Below, in pieces: positions 55,593 through 64,000 of a DNA stretch of 64,000 bases. Numbering within the stretch: the first letter of the stretch is position 1; every line of letters starts with the position of its first letter. The notes beneath the pieces are model-generated. The model saw only the letters and a list, made by a program, of their open reading frames with translations. It was not told the DNA's origin and did not search any database. Made by a program: the position numbers and the translations under genes. The stretch lies in contig NZ_BDUD01000001.1 in the NCBI RefSeq assembly GCF_003113895.1, positions 4,165,513-4,229,512 on the forward strand, read 5' to 3'. Origin of the DNA: Nostoc commune NIES-4072 (GTDB lineage: Bacteria > Cyanobacteriota > Cyanobacteriia > Cyanobacteriales > Nostocaceae).

Positions 55593-55616
55593 ATTGATTA
55601 AATTTCAAATTTCTGC

Positions 55617-57368
55617 TTAAATCAACTGTCGTACCTGATCTGAGAGGATTGTCAGAGCAATTTTCTCGCGGTTAGGTTCGCCTTTAGCGAGTGATTCGGC
55701 AAACTTGGTCGCTTGTTCTAGGGTGATTTTTGGAGGTAAAGGTGGTTCCAAGGGGTCAACGATCGCTTCTACAATTACTGGCCCTGGTGTAGCAAGCGCC
55801 CGATCCAAAATTTCACCGCATTCAGCTGGATCTTCAATTGTCATCCCCACACCACCACAAGCTTGGGCAAAGGCTGCAAAGTTGATTGATTCTAATTCAC
55901 AGCCATACTCTGGATTGCCTAGAAATACCATTTGTTCCCACTTAATCTGCCCCAATGTGCCATTTTTGATAATCACTATCTTGATGGGTAAGCGATATTT
56001 CACACAGGTAACAAACTCTGCCATCAGCATTGAGAAACCGCCATCACCAACAAAAGCAACACATTGGCGATCGGGGTAGGCTATTTGAGCTGCGATCGCA
56101 TAAGGTAATGCACAGGCCATTGATGCTAATGTTCCCGATACTGAGTGCATTTGTCCGCGTTTGGCTGGAATTTGCTGCGCCCACCAACCTGTCACCGTAC
56201 CCGAATCAACAGAGAGGATCGCTGTATCAGATAGCCGTTTGCCTAACTCCCAAGCCACCACCTGCGGCTTCATCGGCTGATTGTTCCTAGTACCGCGCTG
56301 TTCCATTAATTGCCACCACTGTTTCGTGCTAGACTGCGCTTGTTCAAGAAAACTGCGATCAGCATTAGGTTTTAATAGTGGTAGCAGTTCTTGCAAAGTG
56401 CGGCGACTATCCCCCACCAGCCCAACTTCAACAGGGTAGCGCAAACCAATCCGAAATGGGTCAATGTCAATTTGCACACCTCTTGCTTGACCGGGTTTCG
56501 GTAAATACTCCATGTATGGAAAAGAAGTCCCAACCATCAGCAGAGTGTCACAATTTTCAATCACATCTTGGGATGGCTTGGTGCCAATTAAACCAATTGT
56601 GCCTGTGGTATAGTGGCTGTCATCGGGAACGGATGTTTTACCTAGTAATGCTTTAACGATTGGTGCGCCCAGTTTTTCGGCAAGTTGTTCTAGTTCATCA
56701 GTCGCTTTTAACGCTCCCCGTCCTGCTAAGATTGCCACTTTTTTACCAGCATTGAGAATCTCTGCTGCACGTTGCAAATCATCCTCAACTGGTAGACGCG
56801 CACCACGGGCAAAGACATGAGAAGTGTGATGGGGGACGTTCCGCATCGAACCCTTTTTCTGGGCATTTTGGGATTGAAAATCTATAGGGAAGTTGATGTG
56901 TGCTACACCCCGGTAGCTCAACGCCGCACGGCAAGCTAAGTCTGCGAGACTTTCGACGTGGGTAGGCCCCATGACACGGGCATTGTAAACCGTCACATCC
57001 ATAAAAACCTTATCCAAATCAACATCCTGCTGAGAGTGGGTGTTGATCAGGTCGTGGTAATGGTGTCCGGTTATTGCTAAAACTGGTTGACCATCAAGTT
57101 TAGCATCATATAAACCATTGAGTAAATGCAGCCCACCAGGCCCAGATGTGGCAAGACAAACCCCCAACTTACCTGTATATTTAGCATAGGCACAAGCCAT
57201 AAATGCTGCTGCTTCTTCATGCCGCACTTGGATAAAACGGATTTTATCTTGACGCAGGCGCAAAGCTTCCATTATGCCGTTTATGCCATCCCCAGGCAAT
57301 CCAAAGATGGTGTCAACACCCCAGTCGGAAATAGTATCAATGAGAACTTCAGCCGCAGTTGTCGCCAT
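55617..57368 (-). CDS. Thiamine-diphosphate enzyme of the pyruvate oxidase/acetolactate synthase type
   Basis: 583 residues from the ATG at 57368, chosen because AAGGAG lies ten bases upstream; an earlier start at 57404 lacks this. The N-terminal TPP pyrimidine domain has GLPGDGINGIMEALR and the catalytic Glu in VRHEEAAAFMACAYAK. A central domain follows, and the C-terminal domain has GDGGFSMLMAEFVTCVKYRL ending in the TPP-binding Asn (IIKNGT). The order and wording are closest to quinone-dependent pyruvate dehydrogenase PoxB and related 'TPP-requiring' proteins, which decarboxylate pyruvate or another 2-oxo acid. No membrane-binding C-terminal helix is obvious, so the electron acceptor is open. 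Confidence 0.9.
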   Translation of the reverse strand: MATTAAEVLIDTISDWGVDTIFGLPGDGINGIMEALRLRQDKIRFIQVRHEEAAAFMACAYAKYTGKLGVCLATSGPGGLHLLNGLYDAKLDGQPVLAITGHHYHDLINTHSQQDVDLDKVFMDVTVYNARVMGPTHVESLADLACRAALSYRGVAHINFPIDFQSQNAQKKGSMRNVPHHTSHVFARGARLPVEDDLQRAAEILNAGKKVAILAGRGALKATDELEQLAEKLGAPIVKALLGKTSVPDDSHYTTGTIGLIGTKPSQDVIENCDTLLMVGTSFPYMEYLPKPGQARGVQIDIDPFRIGLRYPVEVGLVGDSRRTLQELLPLLKPNADRSFLEQAQSSTKQWWQLMEQRGTRNNQPMKPQVVAWELGKRLSDTAILSVDSGTVTGWWAQQIPAKRGQMHSVSGTLASMACALPYAIAAQIAYPDRQCVAFVGDGGFSMLMAEFVTCVKYRLPIKIVIIKNGTLGQIKWEQMVFLGNPEYGCELESINFAAFAQACGGVGMTIEDPAECGEILDRALATPGPVIVEAIVDPLEPPLPPKITLEQATKFAESLAKGEPNREKIALTILSDQVRQLI

Positions 57369-57524
57369 AAATAAGTTTCTCCTTATATTTTGGATATGGG
57401 GCATGGGGCATTGGGTTTACTTGTCCCCTTGTCCCTTTGTCCGCTCATTTCCCTCATCTCATGTTGGCACTTGGCTTTGAGGTGGAAAGCCATGTTGGAT
57501 TCTGCCTTCATCGGCATCAAACTG

Positions 57525-58178
57525 CTTGGTTGCATTTCTTTTGCCTGCATCGGTTGAAAACCACGGGCGATCGCTAAATTTTGTCGCAGTACTTCCAGCG
57601 AATCAATACCACTGACGAGTGTAGCGATCGGTAAACTCATGGCATAGCGCGATGGCTTCTTGGGGAGTCACTACACGACGCAGAGATTCTTCAAGTTGCT
57701 GCATGGCCACTTTGCGATCGCGTCCGTGGGTGCAAACTTTAGTCATCAAAAAAACCTTGTCTCGTCGCCCTTGCAACGCCTCTCCCATCCACTCTTCACT
57801 CCGATGCTTGTTATACTCCCAAGCGTTATCCATGAAGGTGATGCCATTGTCAATAGCTTCGTGGGTGATGCGAATCGCCTCTTCCTTGCTTTTTGCTTGC
57901 CCTAAAGTTGCACCTCCAAGTGCGATGGCTGACACTTTCACCCCTGTTTTTCCCAGTGGACGGAGAGGAATTTCACCAGTGTTTGTGCTGTTGGTTGGAG
58001 TTGTAGATGATGCTGGAACCTCTGCCGCTTCTACTTCGGGATTGGCATTGAGAATGTGATCAGCAAAAATTGCCCCTGTACCTGCACCAATAAAGCCTAT
58101 TTCTTTTAAAAAATGTCGCCGCTTTACCTCTAAAGGTAGATGTTTTTGGGCAGCTTCATCATTATTTCTTTCTACCAT
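57525..58178 (-). pseudogene. Tat-type aldo/keto reductase with internal deletion
   Basis: The first part (58178-57640) has KRRHFLKEIGFIGAGTGAIF, a twin-arginine-like signal, then IPLRPLGKTGVKVSAIALGG and NGITFMDNAWEYN with the catalytic Tyr region of aldo/keto reductases. It breaks off after QQLEESLRRV, where about 100 residues of the barrel are missing. The C-terminal end of the same enzyme follows in another frame (MSLPIATLVSGIDSLEVLRQ, NLAIARGFQPM, 57640-57530). A deletion plus frameshift thus inactivated it. The upstream frame ends in unrelated residues. Confidence 0.8.
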
Positions 58179-58226
58179 TGATTTATCGTAATTAAAAATA
58201 CTTATTTTGTCAATTTTACCCAACAA

Positions 58227-58548
58227 TTACATATTTGAAAAAAATTCATAATTAGTAATTAAATTTTTACTTAAACTACGAATTATGAATTAGTAATTAT
58301 CAAAAAACAATTCAGAAGCCAGTAGCCATAATTCAGAATTAAATTCTGTGTAAAAAAGCGGATAGCGTAGCATTAGCGGCGTAGGATCGTCTGAATCAAA
58401 GGGTTTAATACTCTCACTAAATTTTCAATGAGCGTGATAGGTTTGAATCCCCCAGCGATAGCGATAGCCTAGCGTTAGCGAGGAACGAGCGTCGGAACGA
58501 GCGTCTTGATTCTGACTCCTGAATTCTGACTTCTGAATTCTTCTTCAA
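58227..58548. other. Intergenic stretch with repeat fragments
   Basis: Mostly AT-rich. From 58365 to 58505 there are GCGTTAGCGAGGAACGAGCG and duplicated CGGAACGAGCGTC units, the same repeat vocabulary as at 432-490 in inverted orientation. No gene is supported. Confidence 0.5.
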
Positions 58549-59010
58549 TTAAAGCCGTGATGATGTCAAAAAACTAATTGTTTGTGGTTTGAAACTCGAT
58601 GTACTATCCCAATAATTAACCTGGTTAATATTCACCTTAAGCAAAGCAATATCAGGTTCGTCCAGTCCTTTAGGAAACCAGGTTTGAAGTTCCGGCTTCC
58701 ATAGCTCTCGCATCTTGTTGCGGTCTTTTACGAGTTCTGCTGAACCTGAGATAGAAACGTATCGCTGCTGTTCGGGTGACGAAAAACTAATATTTACCTG
58801 CTTATAGTGTTCAATTTCAGTCACCTTATGTGAACCAGCATAAGTAAAGAACCAGAGTGTGGCTTCAGAGTTAATCTCACCACTTTTTGACATGGGGTAA
58901 CTATGCAAACTGCCATCATCATCGACTGTGGTAAACATACCATAATCAATATTTTTGATTAGTTCGTGCAGCTTTTGAATCTGTTGATCGCGGTCTGTAG
59001 AAGTTGCCAT
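58549..59010 (-). CDS. Pyridoxamine 5'-phosphate oxidase-related FMN-binding protein (general stress type)
   Basis: 153 residues, a single split-barrel domain. KLHELIKNIDYGMFTTVDDD, SYPMSKS, LWFFTYAGSHKVTEI and YVSISGSAELVKDRNKMREL are typical of the COG3871 'general stress protein 26' group. These proteins bind flavin and are induced by stress; the redox partner is usually unknown. It lies downstream of repeat DNA and upstream of the broken aldo/keto reductase on the same strand. Confidence 0.92.
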   Translation of the reverse strand: MATSTDRDQQIQKLHELIKNIDYGMFTTVDDDGSLHSYPMSKSGEINSEATLWFFTYAGSHKVTEIEHYKQVNISFSSPEQQRYVSISGSAELVKDRNKMRELWKPELQTWFPKGLDEPDIALLKVNINQVNYWDSTSSFKPQTISFLTSSRL

Positions 59011-59529
59011 TGTTTGTACTCTTTTCTCTATTTGCTTTTCCTAGACTGTAATTTTTGATTACAATCAGATTTCATGCTGGTAAAGTTACTTTTCAGTATT
59101 AACCTTTTTTGTTTAAATTGCGTGAGCCTACAGATGGAGTTATCCTAAAATTAGCTTTTTTAGTTATATCTATAGATATATTGGTTAAGAGTGACTGTTC
59201 TGTACATACACAACTCTTAGGCATAGTAAGGTGAATTGTGTGCTTATTTCTTTAGACATAAATTTTATAAATTTTTCCAGCCCATCAAATTGGAGATGTT
59301 GGTGGGGGACTTAAACCATGCACACTGATTAGTCGCGCCAAGAAGCTGATAGCGCAGCGTAAAGCCAACTTTTAAAGGCTGCGCCTTAAGCATAGCTATG
59401 CCGCAGGCTTTACGGCATGGCTTCTCTTAGAGCAAGTCCGCGAGCGTCGGGCAGTATTCCTCCTGTCTGTCTTGTTCAATCTTGTAGTTTGATTTATTTT
59501 CGCCGACTTATTTATTGAAAAAGCATTTG
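59011..59529. other. Intergenic stretch with palindromic repeat
   Basis: AT-rich leader to about 59270. At about 59348-59430 a GC-rich repeat with nested inverted segments (GTAAAGCCAACTTTTAAAGGC, CATAGCTATGCCGCAGGC and TTTACGGCATGGCTTCTC) resembles the dispersed repeats of this genome type. No gene is supported. Confidence 0.5.
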
Positions 59530-59880
59530 GAGAAAGTCAAAAGCTTCTTTTACTTGCGGAAAACACTAAAATGAGTAAGCAAACTGGGGTTTGAGAAAGC
59601 AAAAGCTTCTTTTACTTGCGGAAAACACTAAAATGAGTAAGTCAAATGGCATTTTGAGAAAGCAAAAGCTTCTTTTACTTGCGGAAAACACCAAAATGAG
59701 TAAGTCAAATGGCATTTGGAGAAAGCAAAAGCTTCTTTTACTTGCGGAAAATACCAAAATGAATAAGTCAAATGGCATTTTGATAAAGCAAAAGCTTCTC
59801 TTGAGAAAGCATTTAAGTGTTTTGAGAAAGTAAACAGGCATTTTGATAAAGCAATTAGGCTTTTTGATAAAGTAATCAGC
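59530..59880. repeat. 63-bp tandem array with 21-bp substructure
   Basis: Five units begin GAGAAAGC or a variant at 59530, 59593, 59656, 59719 and 59782, exactly 63 bases apart. Each unit holds ACTTGCGGAAAACACTAAAA and a GTCAAATGGCATTTT end. After the fifth start the array decays to 21-base units (TTTTGAGAAAGTAAACAGGC type) until about 59880. The 63-mer itself can be read as three diverged 21-mers. Since both periods are multiples of three, frames stay open on both strands, but no ribosome binding site or ATG start supports translation. Confidence 0.92.
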
Positions 59881-60108
59881 AAATATACCTGACAATTAAA
59901 ACTTATCATACTTGCAAACCACTTATGTCTTGTTTCAGTGTGCTAATCTATCAAGCCCTATCCATTGGAGTATTTTTACTCAAAAATTCTGTTAAATTTG
60001 TACCCTCTGAATGAGTCTCTTCAACCTATAGCAGGAGTATCATCTTCGATTAAGCCCCTACTATGAACAACAAGGTAATCAAATTGCAGTATATCTGCTT
60101 TTCAAATT

Positions 60109-60300
60109 ATGGACTTGAAGTACAAGTGGAAAAATGGCTATCGACCAAGCCGAGATGAAGCGGCAAAAAACCCTCATTTGTTAGATGAGAGTCAGTTCGA
60201 TAACGAGCAAGACCGAAAGCTAGCTGAAGAATCTGCAAGAAAACATTTGGGTATACCAGCACCAACCCTAGACGAAGATAAGCCAATACTACCTCATTAG
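60109..60300 (+). CDS. Small hydrophilic hypothetical protein (63 aa)
   Basis: Very hydrophilic and charged: MDLKYKWKNGYRPSRDEAAK, then NPHLLDESQFDNEQDRKLAE and ESARKHLGIPAPTLDEDKPI. The composition looks like a real protein, perhaps disordered or DNA/protein-binding. No convincing ribosome binding site precedes the ATG. A perfect palindrome lies 67 bases after the stop. The family is not recognised. Confidence 0.5.
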   Translation: MDLKYKWKNGYRPSRDEAAKNPHLLDESQFDNEQDRKLAEESARKHLGIPAPTLDEDKPILPH

Positions 60301-60366
60301 CTTCGCATAACGAAAAGGCTTAATAACACCATTTCCAAAAATCTTGGCAACGAAGAAATTGCCCAT

Positions 60367-60390
60367 AGGGACGTATAGCTATACGTCCCT
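60367..60390. repeat. Perfect 24-bp palindrome
   Basis: AGGGACGTATAG and CTATACGTCCCT are exact inverted halves without a spacer. It lies between the 63-residue gene and the DUF1400 gene. It could form a cruciform or act as a weak terminator or protein-binding site; I recall similar sequences as dispersed repeats in Nostoc. Confidence 0.75.
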
Positions 60391-60483
60391 AACATCTATC
60401 TGTAGCAGGAATTTTGTGAAATAATCTAACGCTTGGGCATTTTATGCCTATGTACACTTCTCACCATTAGAAAGTTAGACAAA

Positions 60484-61035
60484 ATGCAGATTTATCAACT
60501 TTTCAATCGATTAAACAATAATAAATTTGGTAATTTACTTACTCAAACAGTAGCTTTAGGCGTAAGTGCTATTGTTCTCCTCTCAAGTACTAACGCTAAT
60601 GCTGCCGAGCAAGTTGTTTTAAAGTATGGTGCTTTTCAGGGGCAAATATCTGTTCAAGAATTAACTCAGTTTACAGAAACTGGCAAGACTACCCCGACAT
60701 TAAGAGCTTATTTACAAGCGGCTCAACAAGACCCCGCAGTAGCTCGTAAGGCACTTAAAGCCCCAATCAAAGCCGATGCTGCATTTTTAAATAACTTATT
60801 GTCTAGCTGGGCAGGGCCTGTTCTGGTTAATCAAATTGGTGAAGTAGTTCACCCTCCCGGAGGACAACTAAATCAGGAGGCGTTGCGAAGTGCTTTAAGT
60901 ACATCTATTCAACAAAAAGGTGAAGTTACACTGCTTGGAGCTATTCAGAATTATCCAAATACTTCTGTTGAACTTGAAGGTGATCGTCTGATTGCTGTTT
61001 ATGAACGCTTAAGTAATCTTGCAGAACTTTTATAA
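60484..61035 (+). CDS. DUF1400-domain secreted protein
   Basis: 183 residues from the ATG at 60484, preferred over an upstream frame start (60433) because a signal peptide then follows properly. Residues 1-41 end in a hydrophobic stretch and NANAAEQ, a good cleavage site. The mature part (VVLKYGAFQGQISVQELTQF, GKTTPTLRAYLQAA) matches DUF1400, usually the N-terminal domain of cyanobacterial alpha/beta hydrolases. Here the protein stops after the DUF1400 region and a short tail, with no hydrolase domain. It is thus a stand-alone member, probably periplasmic or secreted. Function unknown. Confidence 0.8.
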   Translation: MQIYQLFNRLNNNKFGNLLTQTVALGVSAIVLLSSTNANAAEQVVLKYGAFQGQISVQELTQFTETGKTTPTLRAYLQAAQQDPAVARKALKAPIKADAAFLNNLLSSWAGPVLVNQIGEVVHPPGGQLNQEALRSALSTSIQQKGEVTLLGAIQNYPNTSVELEGDRLIAVYERLSNLAELL

Positions 61036-61202
61036 GGATTACGTCATCAGATGATTGGTTTAGTGTCTCAATAGTGATAAATTTTAGTCACGATCGCAAT
61101 CAAGTTAATACTGATGAGTCTATCTTAGGGTTCATACCCTGTTACCTAAAAATTCCCTAACCTAAATGTAGAGTTTAGTCTAAGAAGAGGGAAAAGATTT
61201 GT

Positions 61203-61754
61203 ATGACAAGCGATGTTTCTAGAGATATTAAGAAGGATGTTAATGGGTCACTCATAAGTGGTGTTATCCTAAGTATTTTAGGGGTTATTGCGATCGCAGC
61301 GCCTAGTCTCTCGACCTTATTTGCTGAAACTTGGATTGCGGTGATTTTGATTTTCGCCGGATTTACAAAACTAGTTTATGCCACTCAAACCCGCCACGAA
61401 GGAGGTTTTATTTGGAAACTTCTATTGAGCGGACTTTATATTGCAACCGGTATAATGCTGTTTGTTTATCCTTCTACAGGCATTCTCACACTAACTCTGT
61501 TGCTTGGCAGCTTTTTACTAGCTGAAGGTACATTCGAGTTAATTCTGGCATTTAAGTTACGTCCCCAAGAGAATTGGACGTGGATACTAGGTGATGGCAT
61601 TATTACGCTAGTCTTAGGCGCAATGATTTGGTTCCAGTGGCCCTTTAATGCGACCTGGCTTCTTGGCACACTAGTTGGTGTTAGCATTATTTTCACTGGC
61701 GTTTCCCGCGTAATGCTGTCATTGAATGGGCGTTCTAGCTTGAATCCTACTTAG
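61203..61754 (+). CDS. HdeD-family membrane protein
   Basis: 183 residues with six membrane helices in three hairpins, each about 45 residues apart (LISGVILSILGVIAIAAPSL, WIAVILIFAGFTKLVYA, LYIATGIMLFVYPSTGILTL, LLLGSFLLAEGTFELILAF and two more). This is the DUF308/HdeD plan; E. coli HdeD contributes to acid resistance at high cell density. A ribosome site (GAGGGAAAAGATTTGT) precedes the ATG. A role in stress tolerance of the inner membrane is presumed. Confidence 0.92.
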   Translation: MTSDVSRDIKKDVNGSLISGVILSILGVIAIAAPSLSTLFAETWIAVILIFAGFTKLVYATQTRHEGGFIWKLLLSGLYIATGIMLFVYPSTGILTLTLLLGSFLLAEGTFELILAFKLRPQENWTWILGDGIITLVLGAMIWFQWPFNATWLLGTLVGVSIIFTGVSRVMLSLNGRSSLNPT

Positions 61755-61938
61755 GAGATGGGGAATGGGGAGTAGGGAATGAGGAGCAGGGAAAGAATAA
61801 CTCCTAACTCAGCACCCAGCACTGTTTAACCAATCATGAGTAGTGACAGTTTACTAAGACATTGCAGCAGCGATCGCTCTGATATTGCTAAATTAGCTAA
61901 GGAAATCAAAATCCAAACCAGCTAGCTGCTTTTCAACA

Positions 61939-64000
61939 ATGGTATCTATTGCTACTCCCTTCTCGGATATTCAAAACCATTGGGCACGTTTATTTATTAC
62001 AGCCTTAGCCCAACGTCGTATTGTCAATGGGTTGCCTAACGGTACTTATCGCCCCGATAACTCTGTTACCCGCGCTGAATTTGCTGCCATTATCGCTAAC
62101 GCATTTGGGACAGTTTCCAAGAAGCGGCAGTATGTCCCCTTTGTTGATGTACCCACTAATTATTGGGCAGCAGCAGCCATTCAAGCAGCTTACGAAAAAG
62201 CATTTCTTAGCGGGTTTCCTGATAAAACTTTCCGTTGGACTAACCGAATTACTAGAGTAGAAGTTTTAGTTGCTTTGGTAGGAGGTTTAGAAATTGCTAC
62301 CAAAGTAAAAGCTGACCTCCTTTCGCAACTTCCACAAATTTATCAAGATTCTGTTCAGATTCCTGAGTATGGTAGAAATCAGGTAGCTATTGCCACCAGC
62401 GCAGGATTAGTGGTTAGTTTCCCAAATATCAAATTACTCAATCCCAATCTTGCAGCCACCCGTGCAGATGTGGCAGTGATTATTTATCAAGCTTTAGTGT
62501 ATTTAGGTCAAGCAGAAAAAATTGCCTCTAGTTACCTAGTGCAGCCGCCAGCACCAACGCCAATACCCACACCAACACCCACACCAATACCTACACCAAT
62601 ACCCACACCAACACCTGCACCTATCGGTAGCGTTAGGGTAAGTCATAGCCGGGAATTCCGGGGAGCGTGGGTAGCATCAGTGTGGAATAGTAATTGGCCT
62701 TCCAAGGCAGGGCTTTCTGTTGCCCAACAAAAAGCTGAACTCAGCGAGATTATTAGTAAATTACAAGCGCTAAACTTTAATGCCCTCATCTTTCAGGTGC
62801 GGCCGGAGGGAGACGCTTTATATGAATCTAAATTAGAGCCTTGGAGTGCTTGGATTACAGGAACTCAGGGTCAAGCACCAGAACCATTTTATGATCCTTT
62901 AGCGTTTGCGATCGCAGAATGTCATAAGCGCAATATTGAACTCCATGCTTGGTTCAACCCCTACCGCGCTAGTACTTCCACCGACCCAGCTAAAACAGTC
63001 CGTCCCCACATAGCAGCTACCAATCCAGAAAGCGTTTATTTGTGGAAAACTCAACGTTGGATGGACCCAGGACTGAAAATAGTTCAGGATAGAGCTTACA
63101 ACGTAATTCTCGACGTAGTAAAACGCTACGATGTTGATGGCATTCACTTAGATGATTATTTTTATCCATATCCCATCGAGGGGCAACCTTTCCCCGATAA
63201 TAAAACCTACGCTGCATATAAAGTAGCTGGTGGGACACTCAGCCTTGGCGACTGGCGACGAGACAATGTTAACAGAATGGTACAGCGTCTCTACCAGGGA
63301 ATTAAAGCAACTAAACCTGACGTTAAATTTGGTATTAGTCCCTTTGGCATTTATCGTCCCGGACAACCCACTGGTATTACTGGGTTGGATGCTTACAACG
63401 TGCTGTATGCTGACTCGAAGAAATGGCTAGCAGAAGGCTGGATTGATTATATTGCGCCTCAACTTTACTGGCGCACAGACCAACCACAACAAAGTTATTC
63501 GGCGTTGCTAAAGTGGTGGACAGAGGTAAACACAAAACAAAGACACGTTTACGCTGGTAACAATTTGACAGAACCAAGCAACAAGAGTCGGGAGAGTGAT
63601 GAGATTGAAAAGCAGGTGAAAATTAGTCGTAGCCAAGCTGGAAATTTGTCGCTGGGGAATATCTTCTTTAATGTCGGTGTTTTGACTGAAAATAGTCAGG
63701 GCATTGCTGATAAATTCCAAAGTTTGCTTTATAACAAACCTGCACTACCGCCAACTTTGTCTTGGCAGGATACAACACCGCCGCCTCCGCCTATTCAACT
63801 ACAAGTCAATAACCGCAAACTGAGTTGGGAACCTGGTGATAATCAGCCAGTTCGTTCTTGGACACTTTATCGACAAACTGGTGATACTTGGACAATTCAA
63901 CGAATTTTGTCTGCTGGCACAACCTTCGCTACCGTTCAACTAGCGGGAACTTATGCCGTGTGTGCAGTGGATAGATTGGCGAATGAGAGTTTAGGAACAG
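61939..64000 (+). CDS. SLH-domain protein with family-10-like glycosyl hydrolase domain (runs off right edge)
   Basis: The frame is open from the ATG at 61939 to the window end, 687 codons. Residues 1-190 hold three SLH repeats (FSDIQNHWARLFITALAQRR, NGLPNGTYRPDNSVTRAEFA, FVDVPTNYWAAAAIQAAYEK). These bind secondary cell-wall polymers or peptidoglycan. A Pro-Thr linker (about 200-233) leads to a GHL10-like TIM barrel: REFRGAWVASVWNSNWPSKA, FQVRPEGDALYES, ELHAWFNPYRAS, DGIHLDDYFYPYP and WIDYIAPQLYWR. This group is annotated as family-10-like glycosylhydrolase (DUF187). A fibronectin-like C-terminal domain follows from about 600. No signal peptide is apparent at this start. Confidence 0.9.
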   Translation, partial: MVSIATPFSDIQNHWARLFITALAQRRIVNGLPNGTYRPDNSVTRAEFAAIIANAFGTVSKKRQYVPFVDVPTNYWAAAAIQAAYEKAFLSGFPDKTFRWTNRITRVEVLVALVGGLEIATKVKADLLSQLPQIYQDSVQIPEYGRNQVAIATSAGLVVSFPNIKLLNPNLAATRADVAVIIYQALVYLGQAEKIASSYLVQPPAPTPIPTPTPTPIPTPIPTPTPAPIGSVRVSHSREFRGAWVASVWNSNWPSKAGLSVAQQKAELSEIISKLQALNFNALIFQVRPEGDALYESKLEPWSAWITGTQGQAPEPFYDPLAFAIAECHKRNIELHAWFNPYRASTSTDPAKTVRPHIAATNPESVYLWKTQRWMDPGLKIVQDRAYNVILDVVKRYDVDGIHLDDYFYPYPIEGQPFPDNKTYAAYKVAGGTLSLGDWRRDNVNRMVQRLYQGIKATKPDVKFGISPFGIYRPGQPTGITGLDAYNVLYADSKKWLAEGWIDYIAPQLYWRTDQPQQSYSALLKWWTEVNTKQRHVYAGNNLTEPSNKSRESDEIEKQVKISRSQAGNLSLGNIFFNVGVLTENSQGIADKFQSLLYNKPALPPTLSWQDTTPPPPPIQLQVNNRKLSWEPGDNQPVRSWTLYRQTGDTWTIQRILSAGTTFATVQLAGTYAVCAVDRLANESLGT

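Noticed and set aside
59530..59880. CRISPR array
   Set aside because: The units are contiguous direct repeats of 63 bases with no unique spacers, and no cas genes are nearby.
59566..59909. Protein-coding reading of the tandem array (109, 93 and 80 residues)
   Set aside because: Frames are open because the period is a multiple of three; starts are TTG without ribosome sites, and both strands are equally open.

Overview
The window reads as a chromosomal segment of a filamentous, probably heterocyst-forming cyanobacterium (Nostoc/Anabaena type). The octamer GCGATCGC (HIP1) is scattered throughout. Heptanucleotide tandem repeats of the TAATGAC, CCCAATG and ACTCAGC types sit between and inside genes, intergenic DNA is AT-rich and full of small palindromic elements, and many proteins belong to families best known from Nostocales. 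These include an ARTO-type terminal oxidase operon, TIGR02921-type PEP-CTERM protein, DUF1400, DUF6671, a two-partner-secretion haemagglutinin and an SLH-glycosidase. No rRNA, tRNA or CRISPR array was seen.

Layout. 1-2.7 kb: edge of a GST-like gene, a graveyard of sensor-kinase pieces, two small genes, and a dead WD40 gene carrying a 180-bp insertion. 2.9-9.3 kb: a plus-strand respiratory operon of two DUF2231 membrane proteins, subunits II, I and III of a haem-copper oxidase whose subunit II has lost the CuA ligands, a small membrane protein, and a type 2 NAD(P)H dehydrogenase. Together they could form a two-enzyme NAD(P)H to quinone to oxygen chain. 9.8-17.7 kb: msrA, an RND efflux pump with its adaptor, and a divergent OmpR-type regulator/sensor kinase pair. 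18.8-25.5 kb: a TetR repressor with a perfect palindromic operator, divergent from an HlyD-ABC-permease-permease exporter. 25.7-28.5 kb: a DUF6671 gene, a truncated CHASE3 sensor/receiver pair and a 48-residue gene. 29.0-33.3 kb: a Rieske-protein gene split by a group II intron that carries a complete RT/HNH protein. 33.6-38.6 kb: an ARMT1-like phosphatase, a cupin remnant, a secreted small protein, P450 debris, then an SDR and an intact P450. 39.1-42.3 kb: a 737-residue protein of unknown function overlapping an FAD enzyme, an arrangement reminiscent of LodA/LodB. 43.1-51.1 kb: a PEP-CTERM VIT/vWA membrane protein, a MATE exporter, a GST and a TpsA-like secreted protein. 51.4-54.2 kb: two FAD oxidoreductases. 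54.3-61.8 kb: small stress-type genes (glycine-zipper protein, ChaB, a PoxB-like TPP enzyme, a broken Tat-type aldo/keto reductase, an FMN-binding split-barrel protein, DUF1400, HdeD) and a 63-bp tandem array. 61.9 kb to the end: an SLH-plus-glycosidase protein that runs off the window.

The most distinctive non-coding content is at least three families of miniature inverted-repeat elements. Family B has four copies with clean 5-bp target duplications. Family A has three copies plus a half copy that supplies the start region of a gene. Family C has one copy flanked by an 11-bp direct repeat. Several genes have been broken or remodelled by such insertions. Identifications rest on motifs and recalled family features; no database search was run.
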